A stretch of 64,000 nucleotides of DNA, taken from Erythrocercus mccallii (Eukaryota; Chordata; Aves; Passeriformes; Dicruridae). The notes under the pieces are model-generated. The model was given only the letters and a program-made list of their open reading frames with translations. It did not search any database and was not told where the DNA came from. Of the stretch, positions 12,501 through 25,900 are shown in pieces. The stretch lies in contig VZRG01000296.1 in assembly GCA_013397435.1 (NCBI GenBank), positions 25,972-89,971 of the forward strand, read 5' to 3'. Each line of letters starts with the position of its first letter. Within the stretch, counting starts at the first letter, position 1. The position numbers and the translations under genes are program-made.

Positions 12501-15184
12501 CATTCAGAGCACTGTCACTGCTGCTTGTCCCACTGTGGTGCAGAAGCAGAAGAAGCAAGGGAAAAGCAGCTGTGGAGTACTTAGCACACAGCTGGAGCCC
12601 AGTCCTGGGTGCTCCCTTTCAGGAGAAAAGCTTCAGTGTTCTCCTTCAGGCAGCTCTAGAAATGCTGAAGGGGCGGGAAGGAACAGGGATTTGCTTCTCA
12701 CCAGCAGCTGGCCCAGAGCAGGGAAGCCAAATGTCTGAGCATGGACATCTGCAGAGCTGTAGTTCGTGTTAGAGCCAGCTGTCTGGGAGTCCCAGTAAAG
12801 TGAACAGAGAGAGGCTGTTTGAGGATGTGATTCATCTGTGATGCTGTGGGAGCCTGAGTCAGGGCAGAGGAGATGCTACTGTGGCAGTCTAGAGGAATGA
12901 CTCCCACAGAGGGCTCAGAATGAACTCATGGGCTTGTCAAGAGTTGGGTTTCTTGTTCATTTTCTGCCACAGGGTCAGTACACTGGGCTCATGACCAGCT
13001 GAGGTGCCCTCTCTGGGATCATTGACAAAGAGTCTTGAGGATGCTGGGTCATGTGCCTGGGCAAAACCAGTGGCAAGAGGCAGGAGTCTGCTGCATATTG
13101 TTCACTCTCACCCTGAAGGCCTCACTGGAAGCCTCCACTGCGTGGTCCCCAGGGAGAGGATGTGTTTCTTGCAAAATTCCTTTGGTTTCTGGGTGGAGCT
13201 GAATAATGGTGTCTGCTTGGTTGTGCCAAAGGGCTGCAGTTGTCACGTGGATTGTGAACACAGAGAGATCACAGTGCCACAGAACTGCCCCCGTGGATCT
13301 GCCTGCAGGGCTTGGCCATGCGGGGGACATGGTTTGGAGACTGCAGTGCTGCAGCTCCCGGGGCCCAGCAGATGTGGCACTGCAGAGAATTGGCTAAGCT
13401 GGGGCATGGGAAGGTGAGGAAGTAGGTACTGCAACTCTTCAGGTCTTGAATCTACTGCAGAAAATTGGTGGGAGCTGGGGGTGCAGTTGTGGCATAGCTG
13501 AGCTCTGTGATGGAACAGCACAAAGGCTGTGGTTGTGGGAGCCAGGAAGGCTGGGATTTGACAAGGCTGGGGAGGCAGGACTGTGGTATCAGCTATACTG
13601 GAGGTGTGAGAGGGAAAATGAAACATTTCTGAATGTGGCTTCTGATGGCAGGAGCTTTGGCCATGTCCAAAGAAGGCATGGTGATTAAAACACATACAAG
13701 GCCACGATTCTACCCTGAAGGTTATCAATTCAGTTTGGGCACCTCAGCATGAGAGCCAAATATTGTACCTGCAGCATGGTGTGTCCAGACTCAGAAAAAG
13801 GAACAGATAATACTGTAAGAACTTTTGGAGATGAATTTGGAGGAAGAACTGGAGGGTGGGGTCTGTTTTGATCCAAAAGGAGCATGGCAGTGAAAGGGTT
13901 GCAGCCTCCAGTCCAAATATGGAAAGAAAGTGCTGAAACTCTTGCCAGATCTGTACAAGGTTATGATCTTGGTCTTGCATTCCTGTCTTGGGCAAGGTTG
14001 AGGAACCCCAGCTTCTTTAACAGCTTCTGCTCCTTCTTTCAGGACAGCTTCCTTGCCATGGGGACCTCACCTGAAGAAAAGCTTTTTTTTTTTGCAGTTA
14101 GTGCTGCTTCTCACAACTTTTGGCCAGCACAACCTCACTGGCACTTACCCTGCTGCATGTGAAGCCGATCTGAACAGCAGTACTGAGAGGCAGGCTGGGG
14201 TGGTGCTGCACACCCAAGCTGTGAGATACTTGAGAGAGAAGCTGCTATGCACAAATAAAGTATGTTAGAGAAAGTATAAGGGGATGAGGCAGCTGTGTGT
14301 GGGCTGAAATGGAAAGCCAGGGGCTGGTGTGATAGATTCATGACAAGACTGGAGGAGAGGCTGAGGAGATCTACTTATTATAGTTTAAAAAATGGTCCCA
14401 TCAGAAGACTGCCAAGAGTGCTCCACTGTGCAAATTTATGACATGCAGTGGGAGTGATCATGTCTTCTGTACAAGCTAGCTAGAAATAACCCCCACCTTT
14501 TAGCCATGAATATTATTCACAAAAGTACATTAGAATTTTTTTCCCCAAGGAAGTTGTTTGCCTATTAGTGGGGGGAAAATGCTCCTATTAATGATAACTG
14601 AAAACTGACTTGCTTTTTGCAGTTGCAAATTTGAGTTACAATGTTTGTTTGAAATTGTTTTTAATTTTAAAGCAAACATTTTTTGTTTTTCAGAAATACA
14701 TATAAGCCTAGAAAACCTACTTTTTCCTGCTCAAACATATTTTGCAGTGGGATATGTCAGCTTTTCTTCTTAACCATTATTGACACCTACCCACAAAAAT
14801 AGCTTGCATGCTCTTCCATGTAAGCTGAATATTATATGATTTAGTAAAAAAACCCAAATATTTCAGGGTCCTGCATTTAAACAATTCTTCATTTTAAGAA
14901 AATTTGGGATTTGAAGCTTTCAGGAAGATTCTTTAGGAGCATGGCTATGGAGCATTTTGCATCTTAGTGTCCCCAGTGCCATCAGTGAGGGACCATGGCC
15001 AGACAACTTACTCTGTGAGACACTAAGGGGTGTGGGAGTGTTCAGTCTGGGAAAAAAACCACTTTTTTGGGAAGCCTGATGGCAACCTGCCAGTATCTGC
15101 TGGAGGAGGCCGAGCTATCCTCTTTTTGGGGAGGGTGCAGCAGCAAGGAGACAGTGGTCACAAAATGTTCCTGAGAGGTTCAAA
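6576..15184. other. non-coding unique stretch
   Basis: No gene, structural RNA or clear repeat is recognised over this 8.6 kb. The longest open frames (169 codons at 9641-10150 plus; 161 codons at 13243-13728 minus; 158 codons at 11475-11951 minus) have low-complexity, chance-like composition and no domain I recognise. Simple T runs occur at about 10558-10568 and 14082-14093. One splice-flanked segment near 10.1 kb is listed separately. Confidence 0.55.
10078..10130 (+). other. candidate 53-bp mini-exon (splice signals only)
   Basis: A long pyrimidine tract (T run then 'ctcctcctggcag') ends in AG just before 10078. A plausible donor, CAAG followed by GTAAAC, comes at 10131. The 53 bp between them are open in two of three frames; one reads HSTPIISSIVSLEARLQ. 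No gene is recognised on either side and no partner exon is visible, so this could equally be a chance pairing of splice-like motifs. Confidence 0.15.
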
Positions 15185-15265
15185 CACATGGAGAAGAGAT
15201 TTCTCCCCTAAGGACAGTGGACCCCCGGAGCAGGTTGTCCAGAGAGGTTGCACAGGCTGCAGGGC
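15185..15265 (+). mobile_element. possible CR1 LINE fragment
   Basis: The segment 'gagaagagatttctccccta' followed by 'aggacagtggacccccggag' and 'caggttgtccagagaggttg' resembles the sense CR1 3'UTR block around 'ctggaacaggttgcccagagaggttgtgg'. The match is short and neither flank continues convincingly into CR1, so this call is tentative. Confidence 0.45.
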
Positions 15266-16558
15266 TGGCCTGTATGCAAGTGAGAAAGACAGTCCTTTCC
15301 AGCCAAGGGTTATTTACTGAGCAGAAGCAGAATTGTAGGCTCTGCATTAATGAGATTTTGGGAGAAAAATGTCAAAAGACAGTAGTAAGGGTCCCACAGA
15401 AATGTCAAAAGTTTTCAACCTGGACATTTCTCTGTAGCATTATGTCCCACCAGGAAGGAAAAGGATTTGTACACATGACAGCAAGATAAATATGTCTACA
15501 CTGGAAAAGCAGATAAAATTCAAGAGATCAATGTTATTTCATGTATCTTATGATGAATGCACTGAAATGACTGAAACTACATATTAAGGGGCAAATACAC
15601 TGTTTCACAAAATGTCTTATGTTTCTGTTTTCCCCTTTTCATCAGGTAAGAAGATTGGATGGTGACCTTTCCTTACTTTTGATTAAAAATAGTCATTCTT
15701 CTCATAAGAGCTAATGGTGAATTCTAAGTCTGTGTGCATAGAGTGATAGAACATTAAATTAGAGAATAGTTTATCCCTGAGAAGTTTTATTGTTGGTGGC
15801 GGTTCACAGATTGAAAGCAAACTTTCAGCCCCTGAGTAGAGTTGCTCCTTTAAATGTAGCACATTTTTTTGTAAGCCAAACAGACATGTTATATGCATGA
15901 TAAGTAGATCGTATTATCTTTTGCACTAGTGGCAATTATGGGCTGTCTTTTGCAAGGTTGGATTTTATATGTGAGAGGCACACATATTTATAATATTTCA
16001 CAAAAACTGCCCTCCCTTGACTATTCAGGAAAGCAGATAATTTTAAAATTATACTTTAAACACATTTTTCTTAGTGAGTCTTTAATTATCATTTTGTGAG
16101 TGTCCATCATCTTAAATGTTTCTTCAAATCCTCAAGCACAAACTTGGAAAACAATGACCAGGTCTTTGCAGAAATCAGTTATTTTCACATTCACTTACTG
16201 TCTATTGTAAGAAATAAGTTCCCCTACACTGCCAAACTGAAAAACCTCTACAGGATTTCAAAGAACTCCCTAATGCCAAGAAATGTGCAGTAATAAATTG
16301 TCTTGTGTTTTTTTTTCTACAGCCCATGAGGACAGAATAAGTTCAAGGACCCCATAGTATAATTAGTTTTGAGATTAGAAGAATTCCTTTATTTTAGAGG
16401 CACCTGGCATTTGAGGTCAAGGAGGGGTAAGAGGGTCAAGTAGTGAATAATATAATAAACTCACTGAAATTTATAAATCTGCAAGTTACACTGAAGAATT
16501 TGCTTTCATGCTTCAGAGCATCTGCTACCTCTCAGGAGGGCAGGCAGGAATTTTTGCC

Positions 16559-16576
16559 TTTTTTTTTTTTTTTTTT
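16559..16576. repeat. poly-T homopolymer (18 T)
   Basis: An uninterrupted run of 18 T. No recognisable retroelement body adjoins it, so I call it simple sequence rather than a poly-A tail. Confidence 0.9.
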
Positions 16577-19084
16577 GTTAATTTCAATCACAGGGACTAC
16601 GTTAGAGCTTAGGGAAGCTGCAGTATTTCTTGGTGTCTGTTTTGGATTTAATTGACTGATGACCAGACTGGAGACACTGACTGTTCTGATTTTCAGTATC
16701 TAATGTTGGTCATTCTGTGGCTGAGAAAAAAGTAGCTTTAGAAAATGGCCTCAGCTTGCATGACTGTGAGTGGGTCTAATTTATGCTGCATGAAGAATAA
16801 ACATATCTTTTGCCAGGGCTGCCAGTATTCAAAGGGGTGGATTTTGAGGAATTAAGGTGACTTACAAAGTCACCAGGTCTGAGGAGCTCAGAGCATTCCT
16901 GGAGAATGGAAAAGATAGATTTCTTTAAGGCACAGCTACTAAAACTGTCCAGAAATGGTATTACAAAGAAGAAAATACACAGGGAAGGGCAGACAGCTAA
17001 TGAGGTTCAATAGAAGAAAAAGAAAATGAAAGATGACAAATAGATATAGCTGTGTTAGAGGTAGGGAAGAGGAGATGTAAAATGAGAACTGCTGAGTGGA
17101 GAAATTAGTTAGACCTGACAGATATAAAGTAGCAAAATGTACTTTGCCCATATGAATAGAACAAGAAGAATGGAAAAGTGAACACCAAGTATGAACCAAG
17201 GATGCTCTAGATACAGAACCCAGAATAAAGAATCGACATTTGGGCAGATAACCTGAGACTCAACCATAATATAAACCCCCAAACCAGCTGCCTCCCTTTC
17301 TGTAAGGACCTGGCTGCAGTTCAGGAGTGCTCTTCTGTTTGCATTGCCCATACTGCCTTCCTTGCAGGCTCTTACTTGCTATGAAAATCCCCATTTAGGA
17401 AGGATTTGAGAGGTACAGATTTATATGTGGCAGGCAGGTTTGCTCAAGATGGCATTTGACAGCACAATAACAACAAAAAGTCATGCACCTCTACCTCAGC
17501 AGTGGAAAAACAAGGGGAGAGTGAGCAGACAAGGCAGTAAAAGCACAGAGGAATGAATAAGATAATACCAGCATAACCACACAGGCTGCACACAAGGTCA
17601 AGACCACAGAAATGAGGGTGGGGAGAGCTGCTATTTAGACAAAGAGGAGCTGAGTTTTTAGCAAATGCAGTACAGCCAGGAGTTAAAGGTCTTCTTAAAG
17701 GTTGGTCTAGGAAAACCCCATTACTGTGGTTGGGTAAATCTGCCTGGTTCTCTCACTTCCAGAAGTTACACTATAAATCTCACTCTGATATCATTTTAGG
17801 AGATTTACCAAAAAGCTTTCTTGCTGTGATGTGCAGCTAAAATGTCCTGCTTCCACTGCCCTTGCTGGTTCTGTCCCGTTTTATTTGGGTAGTCAGTGGT
17901 CAGGACATGAATCAGTGCTTGGGGAAATCCTGTCCCCTGTGTTTAACTTCATAATAAGATAGAGGAAGTCAGGTATATTGATCCACTTGTGACACCAAAT
18001 CTGCTCTGTTGTTCCCAAGGGCTTGGGCATAAGTATAGTTCATGCTCTTGTTGGGGTCAATGTGTGTGGGAGAACAATAGTCAAAAAAATAAGACTGGAT
18101 TTACATTGAGATGATCTGAAATGAATTCTCAGCTTGACCAAGATTTTACTTATCGCTGTGTAAATGAAAAAACCCCAACAAAATAAAACACTTCCAGGCC
18201 ACTCATTTGTTACTTACTGTATAGCATCCGGAGAGAGGAAATGTATAAAATATCTTGTGAACCAGCAAGACCTGCTAGGAAACCATATTATGTTCCCCTC
18301 TGTTCAGGCTGGAAAGTCTTAATGTTTCCTGTCATCTTAAACTTCCTCTTTGCTTTATAAATAATTCCTGGATGCAAAACATTTTCTAGTGCCTTGGCTC
18401 TGCACTGAGGAATGCATGCTGAGACAAGCTTCCTGAGACAAAAAACACTCCAACAATTGTCCTCTTGGTGCACTGCCAAGCAATGGAGATTTTCAAGCAG
18501 GACCTGAAAATTGAAATACAGCTATGCAGATCATCATCACTTGGTAAAAGGAAAAATTTCTTTACAGGATGAAGAGTTTGTAGAAGTGGTGAAAATAGAT
18601 TTCTATATCTCATGCTGAATTGAACAGAGAAACTGAGCCAAATTGCCATTTGACCCTGCTTAGGGGAGAAAATCTGGAAAAGCACAAACCAGTGCATAAT
18701 ATCTTCTCTCATACTCCCAGTGTTAGAGAAAGGTCACCCCTGTATCTTCCCTGAGAGCATCCAGGACCCAGAGCTGGGAACAAAGAAGGAAAGAGACCTC
18801 AGTTCCTTTCTCATTCCCCTCTCTGCTCCTTAAGGAAACCCCAAGAGGTGGGTGAATCTGCTGACACCTGGTGTGAGCTGCCCAGATCAGCAGGACCCCC
18901 AGGAGCTTTCTCCTGGTGTTTGCTCCAGGGTACTGCACCTCTGCTCATTCAGTGTGGGCAGAGCTGGGACACCACAGCTGAATCCATCAAAACCAATCTA
19001 AACATGCTCACTGCAGCAATCCTGCTGCTATTTCATCAGGTCGGTATGTAATTGTTTCTGTTGCTGGAAGGCTCCATCACCCTC

Positions 19085-19140
19085 TTCATTAAAATGCAAA
19101 TTTTACATTAATTAAAAATGCTGGGAGCACTTGCACAATT
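19085..19140. promoter_or_regulatory. candidate AT-rich regulatory block with octamer (speculative)
   Basis: A perfect POU octamer ATGCAAAT lies at 19094-19101, followed closely by TTACATTAATTAAAAATG, which holds a homeodomain-type TTAATTAA core. The motifs are seen directly. Any regulatory role is inference, since such words occur by chance in AT-rich DNA. Confidence 0.2.
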
Positions 19141-22100
19141 TATGACCAAATCTTTGAGTTCAGAAACCCCCATGCTGGGGAGGGGCAGCAAGACAGTTTT
19201 GAAACCGCTGGAATAAATCCTTATCTCAGAACACTAAGGATGTTTTAGCTGATAAAGGTTCCTTTGTGGACTTCTAAAATTAATTTGTTCCACCTAGATT
19301 GGGAAACAGACAAAGCAGAAAGCATTCAAGTAGAATTATATTCCTACAGATAAATGCATCTAAAACTTTTCACACACAAGAAAAAGGAAGAAGATCCTGT
19401 TTTATGCTCTGATGCAGCAGTAAGTGATCTTTCTTCTCAACCTTCCTTTCCCAACCAGAAATTTTGCATATTCCCTTGTATAGCTGACCTACTCTTACAG
19501 CACTAGGAACTTGTCTGCTGGGATTCCTCGGTTTGACTGGAGTAAATCCCATCTGCTGTTAATTAGTCAGTAATGGTAGAATTTCTCCTGAGATGTGCTG
19601 GGGTGTGCTGGGGTGAGCGGGGAGCTCCTCCTCAGCGTCACACAACAGGCCAGCAAGAGGAGACCTTCAGGCCGTGGCTGCCTGGTTCTCATGCTCTGAG
19701 CTGGGATTTTTCTAGCAGTGTTCTGCTCTGGGGTGAGGATCTGGAGAGGTGCTGAGGGAGTCTGGGCTCACTGGTGCTCCTCACCTTGCTCCCTTAAGGG
19801 TATGGCTGCAGTGGGGTTTGGTCTGGCAGGGGGGAGGGTGGGAGTGGTTGGTGTGTGAAAGCCTCCATGAGACCTGTGACACATTCATGGCTTGTGAAGC
19901 CACCTGTGGCATCTTGGCATGACTGGAGCCTTTCACTATGCCCTAGGGGAGGAAGCTGTGTGATCTCCCTGCTGGGAAGCGCCTGGAGTGAAGGATCAGG
20001 TTGTAAGAATCTTTGCTCTTCCTCCACAGGATGCCTCAAAGCTACAGCCAGAGGCTCTACCTCCTCATTCAGATAGCCTAATTTCAATTTCCAGTGCCTC
20101 CACCTTTTCTGAAAACCAAGCAGACACAGCCTGAGGGTCTCATCTTGCTGGCCTGGTATGTGCCACTGAGATGTAGCCTTTTCCCTTATTTTCCTTAAGC
20201 CATTTGCTTTTCCCACCTGGTTTACACCCTTCTGCCCCAGGGAAACCTGTGGCAAACCCGGTCCTTACTTCTGGGCATGAGCAAATCATAATGTGTCACT
20301 GAGGAAAAATATCCCTACAGCTGCAAAAATAACCCTGATGTGAAAAAAATCTTCTGCCTTGGAAGTGAAATAAATAGCAAAGGAGAGTGGAAGGTCTGTG
20401 CACATCCTGGCCTCCTTGCAGGAACAGCAGAAGCAGGAGTGTGACCAGCAACCAACAGTGCAGGGGAAGAGCTAGGCAGGCTGGCACAGGGATCTCTCCC
20501 AACGTGCCACTGGAAGTGCCTGCCCCTGGTGCCTCTCATGCCTGTTTCTGTTCTTCATTTCCTGGAAAGGGTAAGCACACACACCTAACCCCAGCAATGC
20601 CTGTGCAGAGCCTGTTTCTGGCACATGTATAAATCAGCAGCAATTTCTACCATGGTAAATTTTGTTAGTCATTATAAAATTGTCGTAAGTTAGATCAGAA
20701 TCCAGCCTCCTGAGGGGCTGTTAGTGGGCCCTGGGGAGTCTGGGTATGTGTGTGTACGTGCATGGATACGTAAGCAAGCAGAAGGGAGGCCAGGACTCAA
20801 ACCTCTGCAGTTATTCTCATTGCAATGCCCATCCTTGGAGAGATGAGCTCCTCTAGTGCCAAGTTCTCTACAAGCCAGGAGTAAAGCAAAGTTCTCTCTG
20901 CAAAGGGCCTACTCTCTGGTTTAGTGACAGTTGTAGCAGGTGAATGATATGGAAATGTGTGAGTGTAGAAGAACAGGATAATTATAGACACTTGCCTTTG
21001 TCCAGTGTCACTGTGGGCACAGTGGCACTGCCGGTCCCAGAGCACATGTGCCTTTCTGCAGATTAGATTACTGACTGCAGATGGGTGAACTTCTGCAAAT
21101 TTCGGGCATTGAGGATCTGGTCTGTTATTTATGCAGAGTGATCGAACACAGACATTAATTTCTGTAAGGCAAGACTTTTTATGGCTCCCTAAGGATCACA
21201 CAGTGAATACTGAATTTTTGTCCTTCTGGTCATAGATATATCATCTACGAGAATCCAGGAAGATCTGAGACTACATTATTAGGATAGTTTCCACATTCTC
21301 AGCCCTAGTACTTAAACACAGTAAATAAAGAAATGAAAGATGATTTGTTGATCATTTGGTTGAACTATTCTAAGATTTCAGGGGAAAAAGAATGAACAAT
21401 CATCTTAATAGGTCCAGAGTTATAAATAGCAATACTGCATGTACTGGGGAAAATGCTGCATTCCTCCAGGTTCTTGTAAGAAAAAGGATTAAGAGAATGT
21501 GAAAATGTAAAATTTATGGTAGCCCTTGGCCGGATGTGATGTGTCAGTGGCTGCAAGGCACATACCAAACATGAAGTGGTGCAGTCACTGAAGATTTATA
21601 TCTGCTGCATCTCTGTCCCAATAGCACCATATGTTTCTATGAACTGTGCATTTATTATTGGAAATTGAAGGACTGCCTCATCACTTCTTACTGGAATCTC
21701 ATGGATTTGTTTTCTGAAGGACACTGAGAGCAATCCATGCTCCCACTTATATCCTAGGTCTATTTTAGTTCAAAGTAAAATGTAAAATATGTGTTCCTTC
21801 TTCTTAGCAAGGAACAGGATTCTTGAAATTAGAGAATGGGTGCAGGCAGCAGCCAGTCACCCCATTTCCATGCTTCTTGTTGTGAAACCTTGTCTTCTTA
21901 TGTAGGGATTTTATTAAAAATTTACATTTTCCTGGTACTGTACACATATCCCATCATTCAATCTGGGTGTGAAACAACTCCCCCGACTGACAAGCTGCCA
22001 AAAATCCAGGAGCATCCCCGGTCTGCAACAGGAATAGTCCTGGAAATCTGTCAAAGCAGAAGAAGTGAGAGATGGGGGCTGGGCTGTGTGTGCTTCCCCA

Positions 22101-22507
22101 GCAGCCAGGGAGCCCAGGCTGAAGATTGGCCCCAGTGCCCTGGTTTGCCCCATCGGTGGCAGGCACACAGGGATGAGGCAGAGCTGTCGCTGACAGTGAA
22201 CTCACACATGAGTGGTGGAATGGTGAGCGAGTGCTGCTGGTGAGAAAGACACACATGGGAAGGGGAATGAGCAAGAGAAAGTCCTAATGTGCTATGGGAC
22301 ATGAGGGGCAGGGGCAGCTCAGTGAGAGCCATCCTGCAGGCTCTGCCCAGCTCAGAGCCCTCCCCTGAGCAGGCAGGCAGCCAAAACCACGTGCTGCCCT
22401 TTTGGCTACCTGTCCTGTGCAGCTGGAGGGATGAGAGCCATAATGTGCTAGAGGAAACCAAGTTGTTTCCCAGGCACTCATTCCCAGGAGCTGGTGGCAG
22501 GTGGGGA

Positions 22508-22560
22508 TAGCCCCGGGATGGGCCCCTGGGGGTGGCCCCAGGATGGGGCCCCCCGGCCAG
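22508..22560. repeat. short G/C-rich patch with imperfect repeats
   Basis: The stretch alternates 'gggatgggcccctggg' and 'ggatggggccccccgg', an imperfect repeat of a G-run/C-run unit with self-complementary ends. It contrasts sharply with the surrounding composition. It may be a minisatellite seed or may form secondary structure. No function is assigned. Confidence 0.4.
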
Positions 22561-22883
22561 GGAAGGGAGGGTCCCTTGCACCCTCTGCTGAGACTGAACG
22601 AGTGCCAGTAGCAGGAAGTGATATTTTAAACAAGCACAGCCGTGGGTAGTTGTGGTAGCTACAACAATATTCCATACTCCATGGAGATGGGATTGTTGTG
22701 GTTAACCAATGTGTAACTCACTATTAAGCAGTTTCTGCTCTCAGCAAGGGTTGCACTATACTTAATGTCATTTTACTTACCTACAGTCTAAGGTGTTGCT
22801 TTTTTCCTAGTTTAACCCGAACCTATGTGAATCTGTCACTTCTGCCCTGCAGAGCTGCTCTTAGGTCACAGTTACCCCAAGGG

Positions 22884-22922
22884 CACACACACACACACAC
22901 AGACACACACAGACACACACAC
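22884..22922. repeat. (CA)n microsatellite, interrupted by GA
   Basis: About nineteen CA dinucleotides, interrupted twice by a GA step ('cacagacacacacagacaca'). This is a typical vertebrate dinucleotide microsatellite. Confidence 0.95.
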
Positions 22923-25900
22923 TTTTTGGGTATATCCTCACTGAGGAATTTAAACAGCCAGGAGGTGTTTCCCAGCCTTAGGCAGGTTTTGTTCCCATTA
23001 ATAGCATCTCCATATCTCCAGTCAGGCTGTCCACATCCAAAGAGCCAACTGGGAACAGCCTCTGGTCCCTGTTAAATCCTAAGCTCTTCCCAGGGAATGT
23101 AAGGGCCGTGCTAGTGGCCCAGCCCTAAACTGAACTACATCAGTGCTGCCGATTTAGCGGCAGCACCTGTGATCAAATTTCAGGGCTTAAACCTGCAAAC
23201 CTGGACCTTCAGGATGAGTTTGCTAGTATGGATGTAACCTCTGCTTTTTTCATGGGGAAGGAAAATAAACAGGAAAAACCTCTCACTTATTTACATAAAC
23301 TATTACACTGCTTATCCAAAATTCTGCCTTACTAACATATTAGCTTGGCTGGAATCTGTTTAGCTTTTGATTTCACAAGCGATAAGAGACTCTGTACATC
23401 ACCACTGCTGTGAAAGGACATGCAAAAGGCAGCAGAAGCAATGGGCATCACGCCAGTAGCTCCGACCTGGGCTGTAGGTGCAGACATGATGCTTTCAAGG
23501 AGGGCAGCACTACCTTGGCCAAAACCAATGTCCCCTCAGTTAAATGGTGTGCAAAATTTAGCTGGAATGGAGACAGGGATACCCAGCTTTGAACTAACTG
23601 GTGTAAGTCACATGCTTAAAAGTCACCTGTCTGACCCCAGACATAACAGTGTCACTGAGGCTGAGGGGATCTTGCCTCTTGTTGGGTCTGGCCATCAGAA
23701 ACATGTCTGAAATCACATATGAGATGTCTGGAAGAAGCAGGGGTGGAAGCAGGGTCACCCCACACTTGTGCAATTAAATTCAATCAAATCCAATCTCTCT
23801 TTCACCTTTCTAATTTTGATTTTGTGCTTCAAGGACCCCAAACACCTCCTGGTACAAAATGAAAAGGAACAGAGAGTGATGTCTATTCTCCAGGCTGGCA
23901 GCGTTTCAACCCTTGGACCAGTCTTCTAAGCTAAAAATTGCCAAACTAGCCGAATACCTCCTTCTGCTCCTGGATTAATGTGTTTGGCTTCTGCTGATTT
24001 ATGGGAGCTGTCACTTCATGACCTCAACACGTGCTCTGAAGAAAGTGAGCTTTCACCAGAAACCAGGAGCTACCCACTGGAAAACAAAGCAAAGAGAGAT
24101 GGATCTGGTCTGTAACTGTGCACAGTGCCTGGGCTCAGGTGCCCTGTGCCATCACCATCATAGAACATCTGTGGCTGCGCAGCTGGGAGGAGGGAGAGAG
24201 AGACAGATGACACTTGCCATTCCCTTCCTGAGGTGCTCAGAGCCCTCATCCCCCCATAACCCCACTGGCTGCACATCCTCAGCTGTTCCCAGCATCCCCG
24301 GGGGTTTCCTGGAGTGTCTGATTAAGGGGCCAGAAAAATGTCACTTGATTAGAGTATGATCTGATCACAGACACTCTGATGTATTTTCCGTATTTAAATG
24401 GAAAAAGCTGCAGCTCTGCCCCAGTGTAAAGGTAAAAGGTTGACCTGGTGTGTCTGCAGAAGGAAAGTCCTCACAGTCTTTCAGCAATGGAAAAAAGCAG
24501 AAAGACAGACCGGTGATAACAGAGGGACAGCTTTCCACACACGCTGAGCTGGCAAGGACACAGAGGACATACACAGAGGATTCAATCCAATTCAATTTTT
24601 TTTTTCCTAATTTCATCTGACATTTAGCAATCGTAACTTTTCATTTGAGTAATAAATGGGTTTGTCCTTTCCAGCAAAACTGCTGTGGACATATTATTCC
24701 CTTTATGGTGTGTTTTGCTGAATTCCAGATGTAGCTGTTTATTCAAGTCAAAGTTCAAACAAAGAAGAGTCAAAAACAAAAAAAGAAGTTTTGCTCAAAA
24801 TGAAAAAGAAAATAAGATTTTTAAAGCAGTTAGTTTGTGCTGGTATTACTGTTACATGGAACTTTACACTGAACTGAATTACAGCAATGCAGTGAATCAT
24901 TCCAGGGGAGTGAAAATGACTGTCAGTGCTTGCTTCTCCCATTAACCTTTTATAATGTGAGCTTGTAAAATAATATGTGATCTGGGAGATGAGGAAAAAA
25001 AAAGTCCTCATTGAGTCAGCCTCCACAGGAGAAATTGTCATCTTTCCTGATGTAATGATAAAAGAAATAACCCTTTGCTTATCCAGTCTACCCCTATATC
25101 AAGTGCCTCTCTCTACAGGCAGAGATAGAGCAACCAGAGGAAAGACATGATTAAAGATGGGGCTTGTTCAGGTTATGCCCAATTGTTTCTTTCTCGGGTG
25201 AGATTCATGTGCTCAGTGCTGCACAAAGTAAAACCTGATCCTCACTAAAACACTGATAGACACCTCAAGTCCTTGCTCAGAGATGAGAAGAGGAAACATT
25301 CTTCAGATGCTTTCTCAATAATTGAAATGTAATTGCTTGCATTTTAACTAGCTTTTAATCTTGGGAACCAGTCCCTCTGGAACCAGCCCGGGTGGCTGTA
25401 GATCAGCCTTGGAGTAGCTCTGAATAGCAAACCTCTGACTATACTTGTGTCTTGGTTTTGGGGTGAGAAGATGACATAAACCTGATTTTTTTCTTGCTGC
25501 ATAACTAAACAGAGGCTGTGAATTTGCCTCCAGTTTTGGTTGATTTCCTCCATATTGTAAAGGAAAATAAGTGGAGCAAAAGCAAGAGGTTTGTTTTAAT
25601 CACATGGAAAATGTTCAAAAGAGTGGCTTGCTACCTGCTGTTTCTAGCTGAAGGCTGCTGAGATATTTAGAGCCTATTTGAAATAATTGCATTCCCTGGG
25701 ACTTCATTTTTGGGTCCTAATTTAGCCTTTTAATCCCTGTCAAGTGGGATGAAATCACCCCTAATGGGTAACCCACTCCTGCCTGAGGAGGTTTTGATGT
25801 GTGCCTGCCCATCCATCTCTGGGCTGCTGCAATGAGAGACAGAGGTGGAGAGAGAGCATTCCCTGTGGCATGTGGACATGATGGAGAGTTTTCCTGGAGC

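Larger units (their letters stand above)
15266..22883. other. non-coding unique stretch
   Basis: No gene is recognised. The segment includes an 18-T run at 16559-16576, a purine-rich plus strand at about 16960-17180, an octamer-containing AT-rich block at about 19085-19140, and a G/C-rich patch at 22508-22560. The 176-codon open frame on the minus strand (22051-22581) spans the G/C-rich patch, where stops are rare, and shows no domain. Confidence 0.55.

Noticed and set aside
18440..18720. Possible CR1-like phrases ('aaatttctttacaggatgaag')
   Set aside because: Only one short phrase matches; the order of other CR1 blocks is absent.
22051..22581. Longest open frame in the window (176 codons, minus strand)
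   Set aside because: It lies over G/C-rich sequence where stop codons are rare, overlaps several other frames on both strands, and has no recognisable domain.
22884..22922. Considered as a CRISPR-like or minisatellite array
   Set aside because: It is a plain CA dinucleotide microsatellite with GA interruptions, without spacers.
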